A stretch of DNA of 64,000 nucleotides, taken from NCBI RefSeq assembly GCF_905475345.1, contig NC_066588.1, positions 5,385,001-5,449,000 on the forward strand. Direction: 5' to 3'. Origin of the DNA: Vespula vulgaris. Its lineage: Eukaryota; Arthropoda; Insecta; Hymenoptera; Vespidae. This document shows, in pieces, positions 51,388-63,739 of the stretch; the stretch's first letter is position 1; each line of letters starts with the position of its first letter. The position numbers and the translations under genes are program-made. The notes beneath the pieces are model-generated. The model did not search any database and was not told where the DNA came from. It saw only the letters and a program-made list of their open reading frames with translations.

Positions 51388-52180
51388 GAGAAAGCGATAG
51401 AGAACAAAAATTTTCATACGTATTATTGATCTAACTATGCGAAGAGAAAGTAATTAATAAAATAAAGCATTATGATTTATACAACGGAGATGAGAGACGA
51501 GAGGCAAGTTTTCCAAAAATCGTATATCCTTACAGAGATAATGTGAGATGTGACGTCACAAAATGGTGGTCTATTCAAAAATTATGAGTAAAAAAGGTTC
51601 TCGTATTTGACGGATTTTTTGTACTTTTTAATGAAAAAAGAAAATAATAATAATAATAATAATAATAAAACACGAAAGAAATTATCCGTCTCTTGGAGTA
51701 AATAAAAGTTGGTATTCCTAAGAAAAAAAAGGAAAGAATGAAAAGAAAGAACGATATTTGAAATAGTTCTCTCTTTCTCTTCTCTCTCACTTTCTCTCTC
51801 TCTCTCTCTCCTTCCTTCCTTTTCTCTTCCTCTCTCTCTTCCTTTTTCTCTCTTTTATTCTCTCTTTTTCTCTCAAAATAAAAGGAAAACCAATTCTCCA
51901 GTGCCTTCGCATAGCGCTGGAATTTTTTCGTATCTTCTAACTTATTCGATGAGTGAAATTACAGAAATGGCGTTGTGCGTGACTCTTTTTGGAACACCGC
52001 GTATATGTACTTGCTATTTCCTCCATCTTCTTTTTCGCGTATAAGATCTTCGCATGGTAAAGTTCATGTACGCGAAAGAAAGAGGGAGAGAAAGAGAGAG
52101 AAAGAAAGAAAGAGACAGAAATAACGACGAAAAGTAAGGTTAAATATTTTTGGTAACGAAAATGATACAAATCATCGAAA

Positions 52181-52323
52181 ACGACGACGATGATAATGAT
52201 GATGATGATGATAATGATAATGATGATAATGATGACGATGATGATGATGATAATGATGATGATAATTATGATGATGATAATAATGATGATTATTATGATG
52301 ATGACGATGATGATGATAATGAT
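52181..52323. repeat. (GAT)n trinucleotide array
   Basis: About 47 GAT/GAC/AAT-type triplets, read as Asp/Asn on plus and Ile or His on minus. No start or coding context. Confidence 0.95.
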
Positions 52324-52606
52324 CGTCACACCTTGTTATTGACAAATTCGTACAAGTACCGATGAAAGATACGGTAGAGAAAGAAAGAAGATATTGACAT
52401 ATTGACATCCATGTTTCTTTGTTTTTTTAATTTTTTAGTTTTTCTTTTGAACACTTTTGAACACGTCCAACGTGTTTTAAAGGGCTTATATTTTTTTATT
52501 TCAAAACGCGTTTAGAAATCGTGTACTTAATTATTCGTACGACTCAAAACGCAAAATAGTGTATTTTTACATTACGCTATTTGAATATTTCTCTACACAT
52601 TCGTAC

Positions 52607-52678
52607 ATCATACATACATACATACATACATACATACATACATACATACATACGTACGTACGTACGTACGTACATACG

Positions 52679-52710
<32 letters not shown>

Positions 52711-52715
52711 TATAT
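52607..52715. repeat. (CATA)n/(CGTA)n compound tetranucleotide array
   Basis: CATA units switch to CGTA for about five units, then back to CATA, and end in (AT)n. The pattern fits C-to-T type interconversion or gene conversion among units. Confidence 0.95.
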
Positions 52716-53542
52716 CATATACTTAAATCGATAAGTACGTGATGTACTTAATTCGATCGCTTCGAGTTAAATAATTAGACATATTTTTCGTTCATGCGTT
52801 ATTTTTTGTCAGCGTTTTTTCTTTTTTTACGTAGTGACGTTTTTAGCGGGAAATTTAAAGATGAGAAGTAGAGGAAGGAGGAGGAACGCATTAATATTGA
52901 CTTGTCGAATCGAGTAATGAAAGTAAACGTTTGATAGATCGTCAAATTTTATTGGTTAGTTCAGTTGAAAAGATCGTCGTAATAAAAAGAAGAAAAAAAG
53001 ATGAAAGAAAATAAAAAGATATATGATTTTATAATCTTCTAACTCGATGATGATCAAGTTATCAAAAGATCGATAGATATGAAAAAAGAAATATAGGTCA
53101 CGAAAGGAAGGATTTATGTTTATATACATATGCTTTTTACTCTGGCTCGTTCGGTCGTACATAAACATTAATAATGTAACAGCGTGTCGATTAGAGGTTA
53201 GCGTCTTCATATATTTTTTAACGACAGAAGCGTTATCTCTCGTGATCAAATAAAAAAAAAAAAGGAAAAAAAGAAAAAACAAGAAAGAAAAAAGATAAAG
53301 ACAAGGACGTTCGTCGTTTTTCCATTACGTGAGCATCGTTCGTTATGCTCCACACGCATAAGTAGTTGTCGCAAAGTTAACTTTTTCCCGTATACCTGAG
53401 TATCCTGGATTTTTCTAGGTTTTCCAGGCAAGGTGCACTTTCGCCATTTACTGTTAGGAAGTGAACTCTAAGCAGCTTATTTTATTATACCGCATTCATA
53501 CACATTATTATACGCTGTGGATATATATGTGTAAAATAATAT

Positions 53543-53806
53543 ACTGTTCAAAACAATTAGAGGATTATTATTGTTAACTGGTTTTATCAGTACCGATCAA
53601 GTGAACGGAAGGGAACAAAAAAGAAAAGCTTCCCATAAAACTGTAAATTGGTTTTTTTTTTCATCATTTTGTTACAACGCATTTACTATCCTTTGTTTCT
53701 AAAAAAAAAAAAAAAAAGGAAACAATAATAATTCTAAGTAATTCTCGAAATTGTCTGCGACGTGGAAATATGTACAATATGTAATCCTCCAATTGTTCTA
53801 AACACT
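53543..53806. mobile_element. Short Tc1-like inverted-repeat element (MITE-like)
   Basis: Terminal inverted repeats of 25 bases: left 53543-53567 (ACTGTTCAAAACAATTAGAG...) and right 53782-53806, matching at 21 of 25 positions. The GTTCAAAACAATTAGAGG-type end resembles Tc1/mariner termini. The interior of about 215 bases is AT-rich, has an A-run and encodes no transposase, so this would be a non-autonomous or decayed copy. TA dinucleotides lie next to both ends, but the exact target duplication is unclear. Confidence 0.6.
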
Positions 53807-55069
53807 TTAAACAAAAGATGAAAACCGTAGGCCCTGAATCCGTAGGATTAGGGTTTCCAGGCAATAATCTATTAAATATATGTATGTCATCCATTGTACG
53901 AGCGAAAATAATTTTCGATCAATGGTGACATATTCATGCCTATAACTATTATTACGGGAAAGAGTTAAAAATAATATTTTCGATTATCGAAACAGACCTT
54001 TATGTAATAGCCGCTCTCTCGAGGGACAGAGAAGAAAAAATTCTTACTTACTTACGCTAAAAAAAAAAAGAAAGAAAGAAAGAAAGAATAATAAATGCAC
54101 ACACACACACACACACGAACGTACAGACACATATACACATACACACTTCATGTTGTAAATCAAATAGAATTTTTCCGAAGGATGAGTGTAACGGATGAGA
54201 ACAATATTTTTCTACGCAACGTCGAAACTCTTAATCGTACTAAATCGATCGATAGAGCCAAAAGTGAACTCGATTGAAAGCCTTCGTACAAGAAACGCGT
54301 GATCTTCGAACGGGTCAAACTAAAACGGGTTTGCAACAAAAGAAAAAACCGATAGGAATGTGGCCTAAATAATAATTATTATTATTATATTATTATTATT
54401 ATTATTATTACATTATTCCACTAGAAGCTTCAAATTTAGAGTCCTGAATATTGAGAAATAATTTTTTGCAGTTTCTTTTTCTCATCGTTTCATTTCTTTT
54501 TTTTTTCTTCATATTTCTTTTTTCCATGTTTTGTTTTTTGCTATATTTGTTTACAACTAATCACATTCCTATCGATTGAAGACGTTTTTTTTTGTGCAAA
54601 CCAAGCCTTGTTCTTTCCTCGTTCGTCAGCGAAGAACAGAATGTTTTAGTTTGCTCGGCTTGTCGTCCACTTGGCGTGCATGCGTGCGTGCGTGCGTGCG
54701 TGTACTACACAAAATACGTTTTAATGCGTGCGATTCTATAAGCGATTTCTTTCGCAAAGGACCGAACGTCGTCGTCGTCAGCGCGCGAACGAGTGAGATA
54801 CGATCGAAGGGAAATGTGGAAATGCTACATATATAAAAAAAATTCCTCGACATAGTACAAAGCATTTAAAAGCTCAATTATATATATTTTTTTTTCCCCG
54901 AATAGTCTAGACGAGAGAGTCATTTGAAGATTTTACAAATTGTTTAGTGGGCCGTTTCGAAAAGCTTACCATGTGACCATGAAGAAAAAGAAACTTTTAT
55001 AATTCCCGCCAGAAAAAGAAAGTTCGTAACGCGAAGTATTTTTCAATATATTTCTTAATTTTTCTGTTT

Positions 55070-55108
<39 letters not shown>

Positions 55109-55559
55109 ATTTCTATCTCTATATCTCAATCTCTCTCTTTCTCTCTTTTTCTCAATCTCTCCAAGAGACGAGAATATAATATCCGATATTATTCTTGATA
55201 CTACGAATAAAATGTAAAATTTATATCGAAATCGTTTAATTAGAATTACGCGTACTTCGTGGACACCCGGTAAGCATTAATTCGAGAAGAAGGACACTTC
55301 GTAATCAGCCCATCAAAGACAACATTTTTTGTTCGGACGTATCCTGATATTGTTCAGTTTTCTTTTTTTTTAATATTTTATATTACTTTTTTCTTACCTT
55401 CCTTACCCCCTCAACCCATAAAATCCGTTCCCACAAAGTTGAACATTTGTACCGCAGTCTTCCAGGGTACAAAACATGCAGTTCTTTCGTCGTCGTGTAT
55501 AAATCAAAAAAAATACATACGAAGATTTCGGAAGGAAAAGGGGAAGAAAGAATGAGAGT

Positions 55560-55604
<45 letters not shown>

Positions 55605-56376
55605 GATGTATATGTGATGAGTGCGTGAGATAGAAAGGGATAGAAAGAGTGTGAAAAGGAGAAAAGGTTAAAAGGATGAAGAGGAAGGAGAAGAGAGAAA
55701 AAAAATTGTGTATAACTAGGCGATCCCTCTGATGATCTCAGCGTTTTATTTTTGTATAGAGTGCATAAAACGTGTAACTTTCAGGAACGCATAAGAGGGA
55801 AAAAACGGATAATTAGAATGAAAAGGGGCAAGACTTATATAATAAGGAAAAAAAAGCGATTAGAAAGATGTAGGTATATAGCAACATACAGACGAATTTA
55901 GGCTGCGAAGAAAGATGGAAGTTTAAAGTTTGTGAACATTTTTCAGATATTTCCCAGTGCTGCTTTATGTAATACCCTACATAATACATATACATATATA
56001 AAAATTGTAAAAAAATGCTGGAAAAAGTGCAAACGTCGTTGAAGTTTTATTTTAACCGATCATCCTCGTTTGCTTCCTTCTTCTTAGTCCGTTCGATAAA
56101 TTATATATATATTATAATAAAAAATTAATTGCTCACGCGGATTAGATAAATCTGTAGAATTTATATAATAATGATTTATTTAATCATGTTGCTACAACAT
56201 AACATAACGTTTCCTTTCCATTTTTATTTCTTTTCTTTCATCTTGCCTGGTTTACATAATCATCTTCGTTTACTTTTAAATTATAATACAACAAAACCGA
56301 TGGACAGTCAATTATTCTCCATAAATATAAATAATATACAAGAATGATACAACAAAATATTATTAATAGTAATAAT

Positions 56377-56416
<40 letters not shown>

Positions 56417-56666
56417 TTAAACTTATAATGGTACTAAAAATGACTGTGAAGCAGTGATAACGGTAGCGGAAATAGTGGCAATAGGGATTGTAACAATAAT
56501 AATAATCATATTATGATAAAATAACGATATAATACGGTATACATATGTACGCTCGTTTATTAACGTGCGTATATGTATACGTGAGTCAGTGTATGCTTGT
56601 TAATACATGAACAGTGTAAATGTAAAATACCAACTATTAATTAATTACCTAATAATATTACATTCA

Positions 56667-56706
<40 letters not shown>

Positions 56707-57197
56707 TGGTTATCAACATATGCACGTAATAACAGACACACTTGTAGGCAAATTGTCATAAAATATTAATATCGAATTTTACTCCGTTTCTCAAAAGGTT
56801 TATAAATGTTTGTCTTATTTATTATAAGAAGGGTAGAGGTATAATAACCTTTTGTCATAGTAACTCTTAGCTAACAACATTTAGCACATCATTTAAACAG
56901 TAACGAAAAACATACTTTTAATGATAAATAACAGTCACTGCTTTCCATAATATTTAGCAGAAGCAGAATAATTTGAATTACGTTAATTTGACTTAGACGA
57001 CTGATTTTAGAATCAATAATCGCAAGCAAAGTAATATTTATAATAAAAAATATTAAACGTTTACCGATTTAGAAAACTTTTAGATAGCATAAACGATTGA
57101 ATATTCGAAACTTATTATTAAAAGAATAAAAGTTATTGAAAATGTTTCATTTGCTCATATTGATATACGTTAATAGGCAATAACGTAGAACTGCTCG
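53807..57197. other. Intergenic DNA between the Tc1-like element and gene C
   Basis: AT-rich with no supported gene. Holds (ATT)n near 54366-54411, a short GTGC array near 54675-54700, (CT)n near 55072-55110, (GA)n near 55557-55604, (AAT)n near 56380-56413 and (CT)n near 56671-56702. The right part (from about 56700) is probably the 3' UTR of gene C on the minus strand. Confidence 0.6.
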
Positions 57198-57241
57198 ATA
57201 AATTGTGATTGCAATCTTTTGCGACATTAATCACAATTTAT
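57198..57241 (-). other. Perfect 13-bp foldback in the presumed 3' UTR of gene C
   Basis: ATAAATTGTGATT (57198-57210) and AATCACAATTTAT (57229-57241) are perfectly complementary around an 18-base loop. The element lies about 110 bases past the gene C stop in transcript direction. Confidence 0.6.
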
Positions 57242-57351
57242 AATATTTTATTAAAATTCTAGTAAAGTTCAACCCTGAAAAATTCGTTTTCCTAAATTAC
57301 AAAAAAGATTTCTGCTCGTGATTCACGTAAAAACATGCGAAGATTTTACAG

Positions 57352-58327
57352 CTAAGTACGCAAAATGGAAAACGGAGGTGGCCCAGCTTGCCTCATCATC
57401 ATGGCAAAACTACTCAGTCCTTCTTCGTTAGTACTTTGACCATTTTGGTTATTTTGTGAGCTATTTAAAATTTTATTTCTACTACTGTTATGACTCTGTA
57501 AATGCTTTTTCAAATGGTCTTTTCTGTAGAAGCCTTTGCCACACTCTGTGCAAATTTGATTTTTGCTGCCTGAATGGATAATCATGTGGCGTGCAAGATG
57601 CTCGTTACGTTTGAACGCTTTACAGCACATATTGCATTGATAAGGTCTATCTTTATTATGGCCTTGTTTGTGTCGATCAAGATGTTCCTTTCGCTTCAAG
57701 CTTGCACCACAGATATCACAGATATGAGGCCGCTGCCGGTGATCCTCTAGATGTTCATGCAATGTTTCACGATCTTCAAATCTATATGCACATTCTGGAC
57801 AGTGATACACCAGCATACCTTTGATAAAATTGTAAATAACACAATGATAACCTTACTGATGAACATAAAATGTTTTATGTGTTAAAGATATTTCTTCATT
57901 AAACATTTAATGATTTATGATAATGCTCACCGTTGATGTGCTGCGGTTCTACTTCAAATTCAAGCTTTGGCCGAACTTCTTGACAATTGTGTGAAGAATT
58001 ATTGCTATTATCCTCATATTTTGTTACATATGGTAAACCTAACGTATTGGAACAACGCGCTAAATATTCAGAAGTAAGTCTGAAATCTATTTGCAAAGGA
58101 TCTGTCATTGTAGCCGCATCTACTTTTTGAATCGTTTGTGTGCTTGAAGATTGATGCGAAATTTGAGGACACGTCTCCTTATTTCCACAATTATTTTCAT
58201 TTCTATTTTCATCCGTTTGTTGCACATGCTGCGGCGGATGTGTAGGATATGTGTATCCTGTCATATTTGGTTGCGGATGGTCGTGTATTTCAGATGGATA
58301 TTTCACATTATGTGGATTATAAGCCAT
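57352..58327 (-). CDS. C2H2 zinc-finger protein, paralogue C
   Basis: Third, more diverged member of the cluster, on the minus strand. Coding exons are 57931-58327 and 57352-57818, joined in phase 1 (AAC G|GT ATG), giving 287 aa. The Pro/Gln/Asn-rich N-terminus (MAYNPHNVKYPSE...) lacks the MNF...HQFAT motif. Residues about 90-115 (SEYLARCSNTLGLPYVTKY) look like a decayed version of the box of A and B (ADYLSRLPASTLPLGLQHF). Four C-x2-C-x12-H-x3-H fingers follow at 139-159, 166-186, 194-214 and 222-242. Fingers 2-4 have helices RKEH, RNEH and RKDH, nearly the same as in A and B; finger 1 is divergent. No Lys-rich linker is present. The tail ends PPPFSILRT. Likely a nuclear DNA-binding protein with overlapping G-rich targets. 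The start is the first ATG in the exon after the 5' UTR intron. Confidence 0.9.
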
Positions 58328-58371
58328 GTTTCAAAAAATGACACTAATTAACCACCCTCTAACATTTGTGC

Positions 58372-58450
58372 CTATAAAATTTCACATGATATTAATGAAT
58401 ATAAATATTTTAAAACAGAGAGAAATTGTGGATTTGACATAAATGTTTAC
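58372..58450 (-). other. Putative 5' UTR intron of gene C
   Basis: On the minus strand a donor AAG|GTAAAC at 58451/58450 and an acceptor ttttatag before 58371 bound a 79-base intron in the leader. Both signals are good and the size is typical for an insect short intron. No transcript evidence. Confidence 0.45.
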
Positions 58451-59458
58451 CTTCTAATAGTGCTTTTTACAACACTGGCACATTGTGGATTGTTATTTCT
58501 TCATATTAACTCAGATTATTATTACTACATTATCAACTAATTTAAACGTCTATAGTTCACGCAAAAAGCTTCCAAGAACTCATTTAATATAGACATGACG
58601 TCTATTAAAAAACATTAATATTTTTTCACAGGTTTCCGCTTGTACATTGATTTCCTTCTATCAGTATCATTGAATAAGAGTCTGCAAGACAAATCATATT
58701 TCTTATATTACTTTATCCTATATTTTATTTTCCTATGATCTAATCCTTTCTCAAAGAGAATAATTACAAGATTATTTAAAAAAATTAAAAATATGAGTGT
58801 ATTGGAAACATATATGCACATAGAAAGAAAAATATTGTATTAGTTCGACAGAATGACACAGCACCTGTCATGATTCTTTCAACGTAAGTAATATCGTCGT
58901 TGAAATTATGTCGAGAGAGGACAATTTTCTTACCTTATAAAAATTTTATATACAAATTAATGAACGATTAATATATCCTACGATCTATAGAAAATATTTT
59001 TGATTTTAATTTCAGACGATTGTGAAAGCAAACGATATATTTTTCTCGTAACGTTTCGTTAACGCGTTACCACGGTAAGGAACGAAAAAATCTGATTGAC
59101 CAGGTCAGGACAGGTGTTACTCTCCGTCCCTTTCTCTCTTTCTCGCTCTCTCTCTCTCTCTCACACTATCCCCTCCACTTCACCCTTTTTCATATTCTTT
59201 CTCTTTCTTTCTTCACTTCTAATTCCTACCTATGAGAGAACGAAGGGTCGAAAGTTTTCTGTCGACGAATCTTCAAAAATGTTTAACGATACGCTTACAC
59301 GACGATCGTACGATATCGTCCTATCGAACACACTTACCATTAAATGGTGTCGTTCACGTAGAAAACAGTATACTCTGGCTGCTATTTGTTTGTATCCAGC
59401 CCGGCCATCTTTACGTATCAGCTGCTTTGCGATCTGTTCGTACCCTCTCTCTTTCTCA

Positions 59459-59489
<31 letters not shown>

Positions 59490-60069
59490 ACTCCCTCGCT
59501 CTTTCTCTCTTTGTCTCTCTATTCACGTTTGTAGATTTACCTGTTCATCCTTACAGAAGAGACTCGATAAATCTTGTAATATATATTACCTGTAATACGA
59601 TGTATCAACTATCGATTTATACGTGAAATGTAATATTCACGTTAATTTGTTTAGATTTAGAAACGTTGGTAAAAAATCATATATAACTCGTCGACAGAAA
59701 ACGAAAAAATTTGATCGTATTCAAAACCGGCGGCAATGGTGGCGGCTATAGTGGCGACGCCAACGGCGAACATTTGACTGAACCAATACCATGCCTTTCT
59801 CAAGACACCGCTATGGTGGCATAGCGATTTTTGATAAGCTTATTAAAAGAATCTTTGAAGTCCTTCATTTCTGACAATTAAATTGTTATTACGATTGATT
59901 TATTATTAGGAAATGAGTATTATTATTATTTGTTCGTCAAGGAAATTTGATGTTAATTTCGCGTATAATTATAACATTTGATTTATCGATAACAAATTCT
60001 TTAAGATTGTTCATCACCTTTCACTCGTAGTTATGTGACTTTAGCGACAGGTATGGACAAAATATGAAG

Positions 60070-60133
60070 TACAAGCTCAATAGGGAAACATTGTTTCCAC
60101 TATGCGCCTATTGCATCGGTATATAAGCTTGTA
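60070..60133. other. Foldback with two stems
   Basis: TACAAGCT (60070-60077) pairs with AGCTTGTA (60126-60133), and the adjoining CAATAGG (60078-60084) pairs with CCTATTG (60107-60113). A 12-base bulge lies on one side and an inner GGAAAC/GTTTCC palindrome in the loop. Confidence 0.5.
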
Positions 60134-60842
60134 TAGGTTATATCCCTATGATGCGTAATTAGTGAGTTAGTTAGCGAGAGAAATTTTTGTAATAAAAATA
60201 TATATATGTAATAAAAATAATAGCGCATCTGATAAAAATGAGAAAAAACTATGTTAGATTATGTTTCTCTGAAGATAGATTAATTAAAAATTGCTCATTA
60301 GTCGTACAAACTTCTAGTTTTTGTTTCTAGGTAAATTTATATAGATAGCTGAAATGTATTTAAGCAGCCATTGACTCGATATTATTTGTGATGGAATGCG
60401 CAGCATATAAAATATAACATCACACCGAAAATAATATCCATTTCTCGTCAGATAGAGGTTAATGCGTATGAAAATGCACGGTCTAACGGGTAACTTTTTT
60501 CTTTCATACTATTATTGCTATTATTATTTCAAAATCAAAACGAAATCTAAGTCTTTAATAACGGAGAAAAGAAATTTATTTATTTATTTTTTTTATTAAA
60601 GCCTTATACGCATCTAAATAACTATTAATAATTATTTATATATATTATCAATAATAAGAGTAACAAAGAAATTACAATTTTCTAATGCGTTTCTCTAAGA
60701 AATTATTTTAAGATTCTACTATATCTAATCCGTTTATCTATCCAAATATAATCAGTAATGTAAAATGTAAATATTTTAACATTTAATTAGAATTAGGAAG
60801 AAACTATTTTGAAAACGCATTGAAATGTTCGCCATTCGTCCG

Positions 60843-60905
60843 ATAGTACTTGCGTTATGTAATCCAGATTATGGATTTTGATAAATCGCAATTGCAAGTA
60901 GTACC
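60843..60905. other. MicroRNA-like foldback, unproven
   Basis: An inner stem AATCCA/TGGATT closes a 5-base loop. Outer arms pair as CTTGCG-type with CGCAA and/or ACTTGC with GCAAGT. The size (about 63 bases) suits a pre-miRNA, but the arms are bulged and I recognise no mature miRNA. Confidence 0.25.
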
Positions 60906-63705
60906 AACCCAGATCTCAACGCATAGAGGTTACTGCTTCTGGAGACCCAAGGCCTATTTTAAAATCCGAGTTTCGAGATGAAATGGACTTAGCGAGAATT
61001 CAGGTCCTAATGCTAACTGAAGGAGAGTTAATTTCCGTTTACGAATAACAGGATCGTTGTAACATCGGAAGCTTTAATTACTACTATGAGCACGATCGTT
61101 CTTCTTTTCGAATATATAAATAATATCCAAGAATAAAAAGAAGTCCATGGTAGGACTATCAATCTCTCTATACTATTCGTATGGAAGCAGAGAAAACGTT
61201 TTTTCTCTGTATATAGCAAGGAAAGATTCCATAATCTCTCTTGTAAAAATCTCACGATGATAAACCGAGTCCCTCGACAATATATCGAATCCTCGAATCT
61301 CGTGATGAATACATTCCTCGAAGATCTAGGTTTGGAAAAAAGAAAAAGAAGAATAGAAAAGGAATTCGCAATGTACGTGAGAATAATGGAATTGAAAACA
61401 AGAGGTGGATATCTCGAACATTGCTTTACTCTTTAACAAAATCAAAATACTCAAATCGAGCTCAATTTTTCTCTAATATAAGAAAGAAACCTATCCAGCA
61501 CTCCTTCAAGGAACCCACACTTATAGGCCCCATTCGAGAGAAAGTAGAATAATTAAACTAGTATCGTTTCATGGTTATATAGTTATGTTTTTCGATAAAA
61601 AGAGATAACTTTATTTATTGCACAAAATATGGAAGACCGTCCTTATCAAACATGACCGGTCGTGCTTTCGCTATTTGATTCGAGGTCCAACCTTGGAATC
61701 AACGTGACTACTCACGCGAGCTACTATTCTTGATTTGTCTATAGTACCTACAAATATCTAAAAGTTGGCTACGTGTGCTATTGTAGATTCAGATGAAACT
61801 CTGAAGCAGAAAAATAGACAAAAAAATAATTAGTATCATTGTTATAATAAGAGGTAGAAATATTGAAAAAAATGTTTGATATGAAATTTTACTTACTTTA
61901 AGACCATTGTTGTTGTATAACGAGCATCCTGTACGAAAATGAACGTAAAATAAATGAAATCAAAAAATTTCTAAGCTTCCATGTATGGAAGAAGTGAATT
62001 TCGATGTTTATTCATCGGAGTACAAAGGGAAACTAAACCGATAACTATCCAAGTCCGCAAAAAGAGAGCAATATTTTTGAAAATAAAGTTTTTTCGAAAG
62101 TTCCGAAAAGTCATGTCCTCGCTTAAACCTTCGTCTTTAAAATGACATTGTTCATCAAAATCGATCGTCTTAAGAATATTACGGATTGGTATTAATATAG
62201 TAAATATATGCGTGGAACGATTTTTGCGTGAATGTGATCGAATTAATAATATTGATTGTTATGTAAAAAATAATTTATTTAAATAGTATTTGTTTAAAAA
62301 TTATTAATTACTAGTGCAGTACGATATGTATTTGATGTTATTACATATTCCATTTTTGTACATACATCAATGGATTACAATTAGTAAAGTATTTATTAAA
62401 ATTATCAATCTGTTTTTGTCATTACTTCATAATTGAAAATTATTTGTTTGTTCAGAAATTGGAGTATAAAAATAGAATGGCATAATTATAAACAAACATT
62501 TGCATTTCAGATGTGTCGGATTTTAAAAGTCATCGTATTTATCGAACTAAGTCGAACATTAGCATTGCTAGTACTTCTAATGAATTGTCGGTAATACAGA
62601 ACGTGATATGGAAATGGTAACGAGAAGGTTTGAAATTTAGTTCGTTTTCCTATTAATCGATGGCACTAAAATAACGCATTTTTTTTTTTATAGTTGGTAA
62701 GTCGATTACCATACTTTTCCATTATTGTAACGCGTTTTTCGTTAAATTCTAAAAACAATTACAACATTCAAATTGTAAGATGGTAATATGTAAATATTCC
62801 TCAAGCTAATAGTTGATCATAAGTCATGTTTCTATTTATTTCTTTTTAATTATATTTTATTAAACCTCTGTTTCGAATGGTATAAAAAAGCTATCGTTAA
62901 CTATCTGCCAAGTCTTAACAACGTCACGTTTCTAAAAATGCATTCTGCAAAAACATCTCTTGTAGACAGCTCAACAATGACTCATTGTCGTTAATCGTAA
63001 AATGCGTTCGATGATACTCTTATGATTCATTCATTCCGTTTAATATTCGTCGATTTCTTGATATCGAATGAAAAATATAACAGGGGTCTACTATTGCTAC
63101 CATAATAACTACAATATTATGTGAGTCACATCGAGTATCGAGGACCCTCTCGGTCATTCAGTTACCGGCCGGAAGCTGTGCGTAAATGTGACAGACGTAA
63201 GGCGGCGTTGTTAGGATATCGCCTACGCCATTGTTAATCCAGTTTTACCGGTGAGAAATAACATGTGACTTTGATATAAGCTATTCGCCAAATTCAAACG
63301 TTAAGAAATGATTAATTCGTTGGAATAATTAATATATTTTTATTTTTGATAAAAATAAAATGTAAGACGAATTTGTTATGAGTGATACGATGAAAGAGGA
63401 TTATTTTTATCTTTATCGAGTTATTAGGCAAAGAAGCTTTACGAGTTGACAGAGTTCATGGATATTTGTCAATTCTATTTTCAATTTTTGTTCTTCTTAA
63501 ATAACTATGTCATGCATAGGTTCAACGAGGAAGGCAACGTTAGCTCGAAATTACTCGTGGGAGCGTATTAACAGGTTCGTTAACGATCGAACGTCAAACG
63601 TGTCTCTCCGATCTATTTTACAGGCGTCGTTGTCACGTGACCAAACGCCGGTTTACTACATTCACACAGCGATAAGGAATGACATGATAGAGTGGGGCAG
63701 GTAAA

Positions 63706-63739
<34 letters not shown>

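Larger units (their letters stand above)
48573..53542. other. Gene B 3' UTR and intergenic DNA
   Basis: No further coding sequence is supported. From 48600 to about 50800 it is plain AT-rich DNA with several AATAAA-like signals (for example near 50578), a likely long 3' UTR. Beyond this come GA/CT-rich DNA (about 51100-51410 and 51770-52110), a (GAT)n array and a (CATA)n/(CGTA)n array. Confidence 0.6.

Noticed and set aside
51937..52329. Poly-isoleucine minus-strand frame
   Set aside because: Direct translation of the (GAT)n array.
53246..53894. Two short minus-strand frames with PGKP and PGNP words near the Tc1-like element
   Set aside because: Similar 'tttccaggcaa' words occur on both sides, but the frames show no transposase motif (DDE/D) and include A-run translation. 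Not enough to call remnants of a gene.
63507..63704. 65-codon ORF near the right edge
   Set aside because: Starts with ATG and has balanced composition, but no domain, no clear promoter or splice context, and no similarity I recognise.
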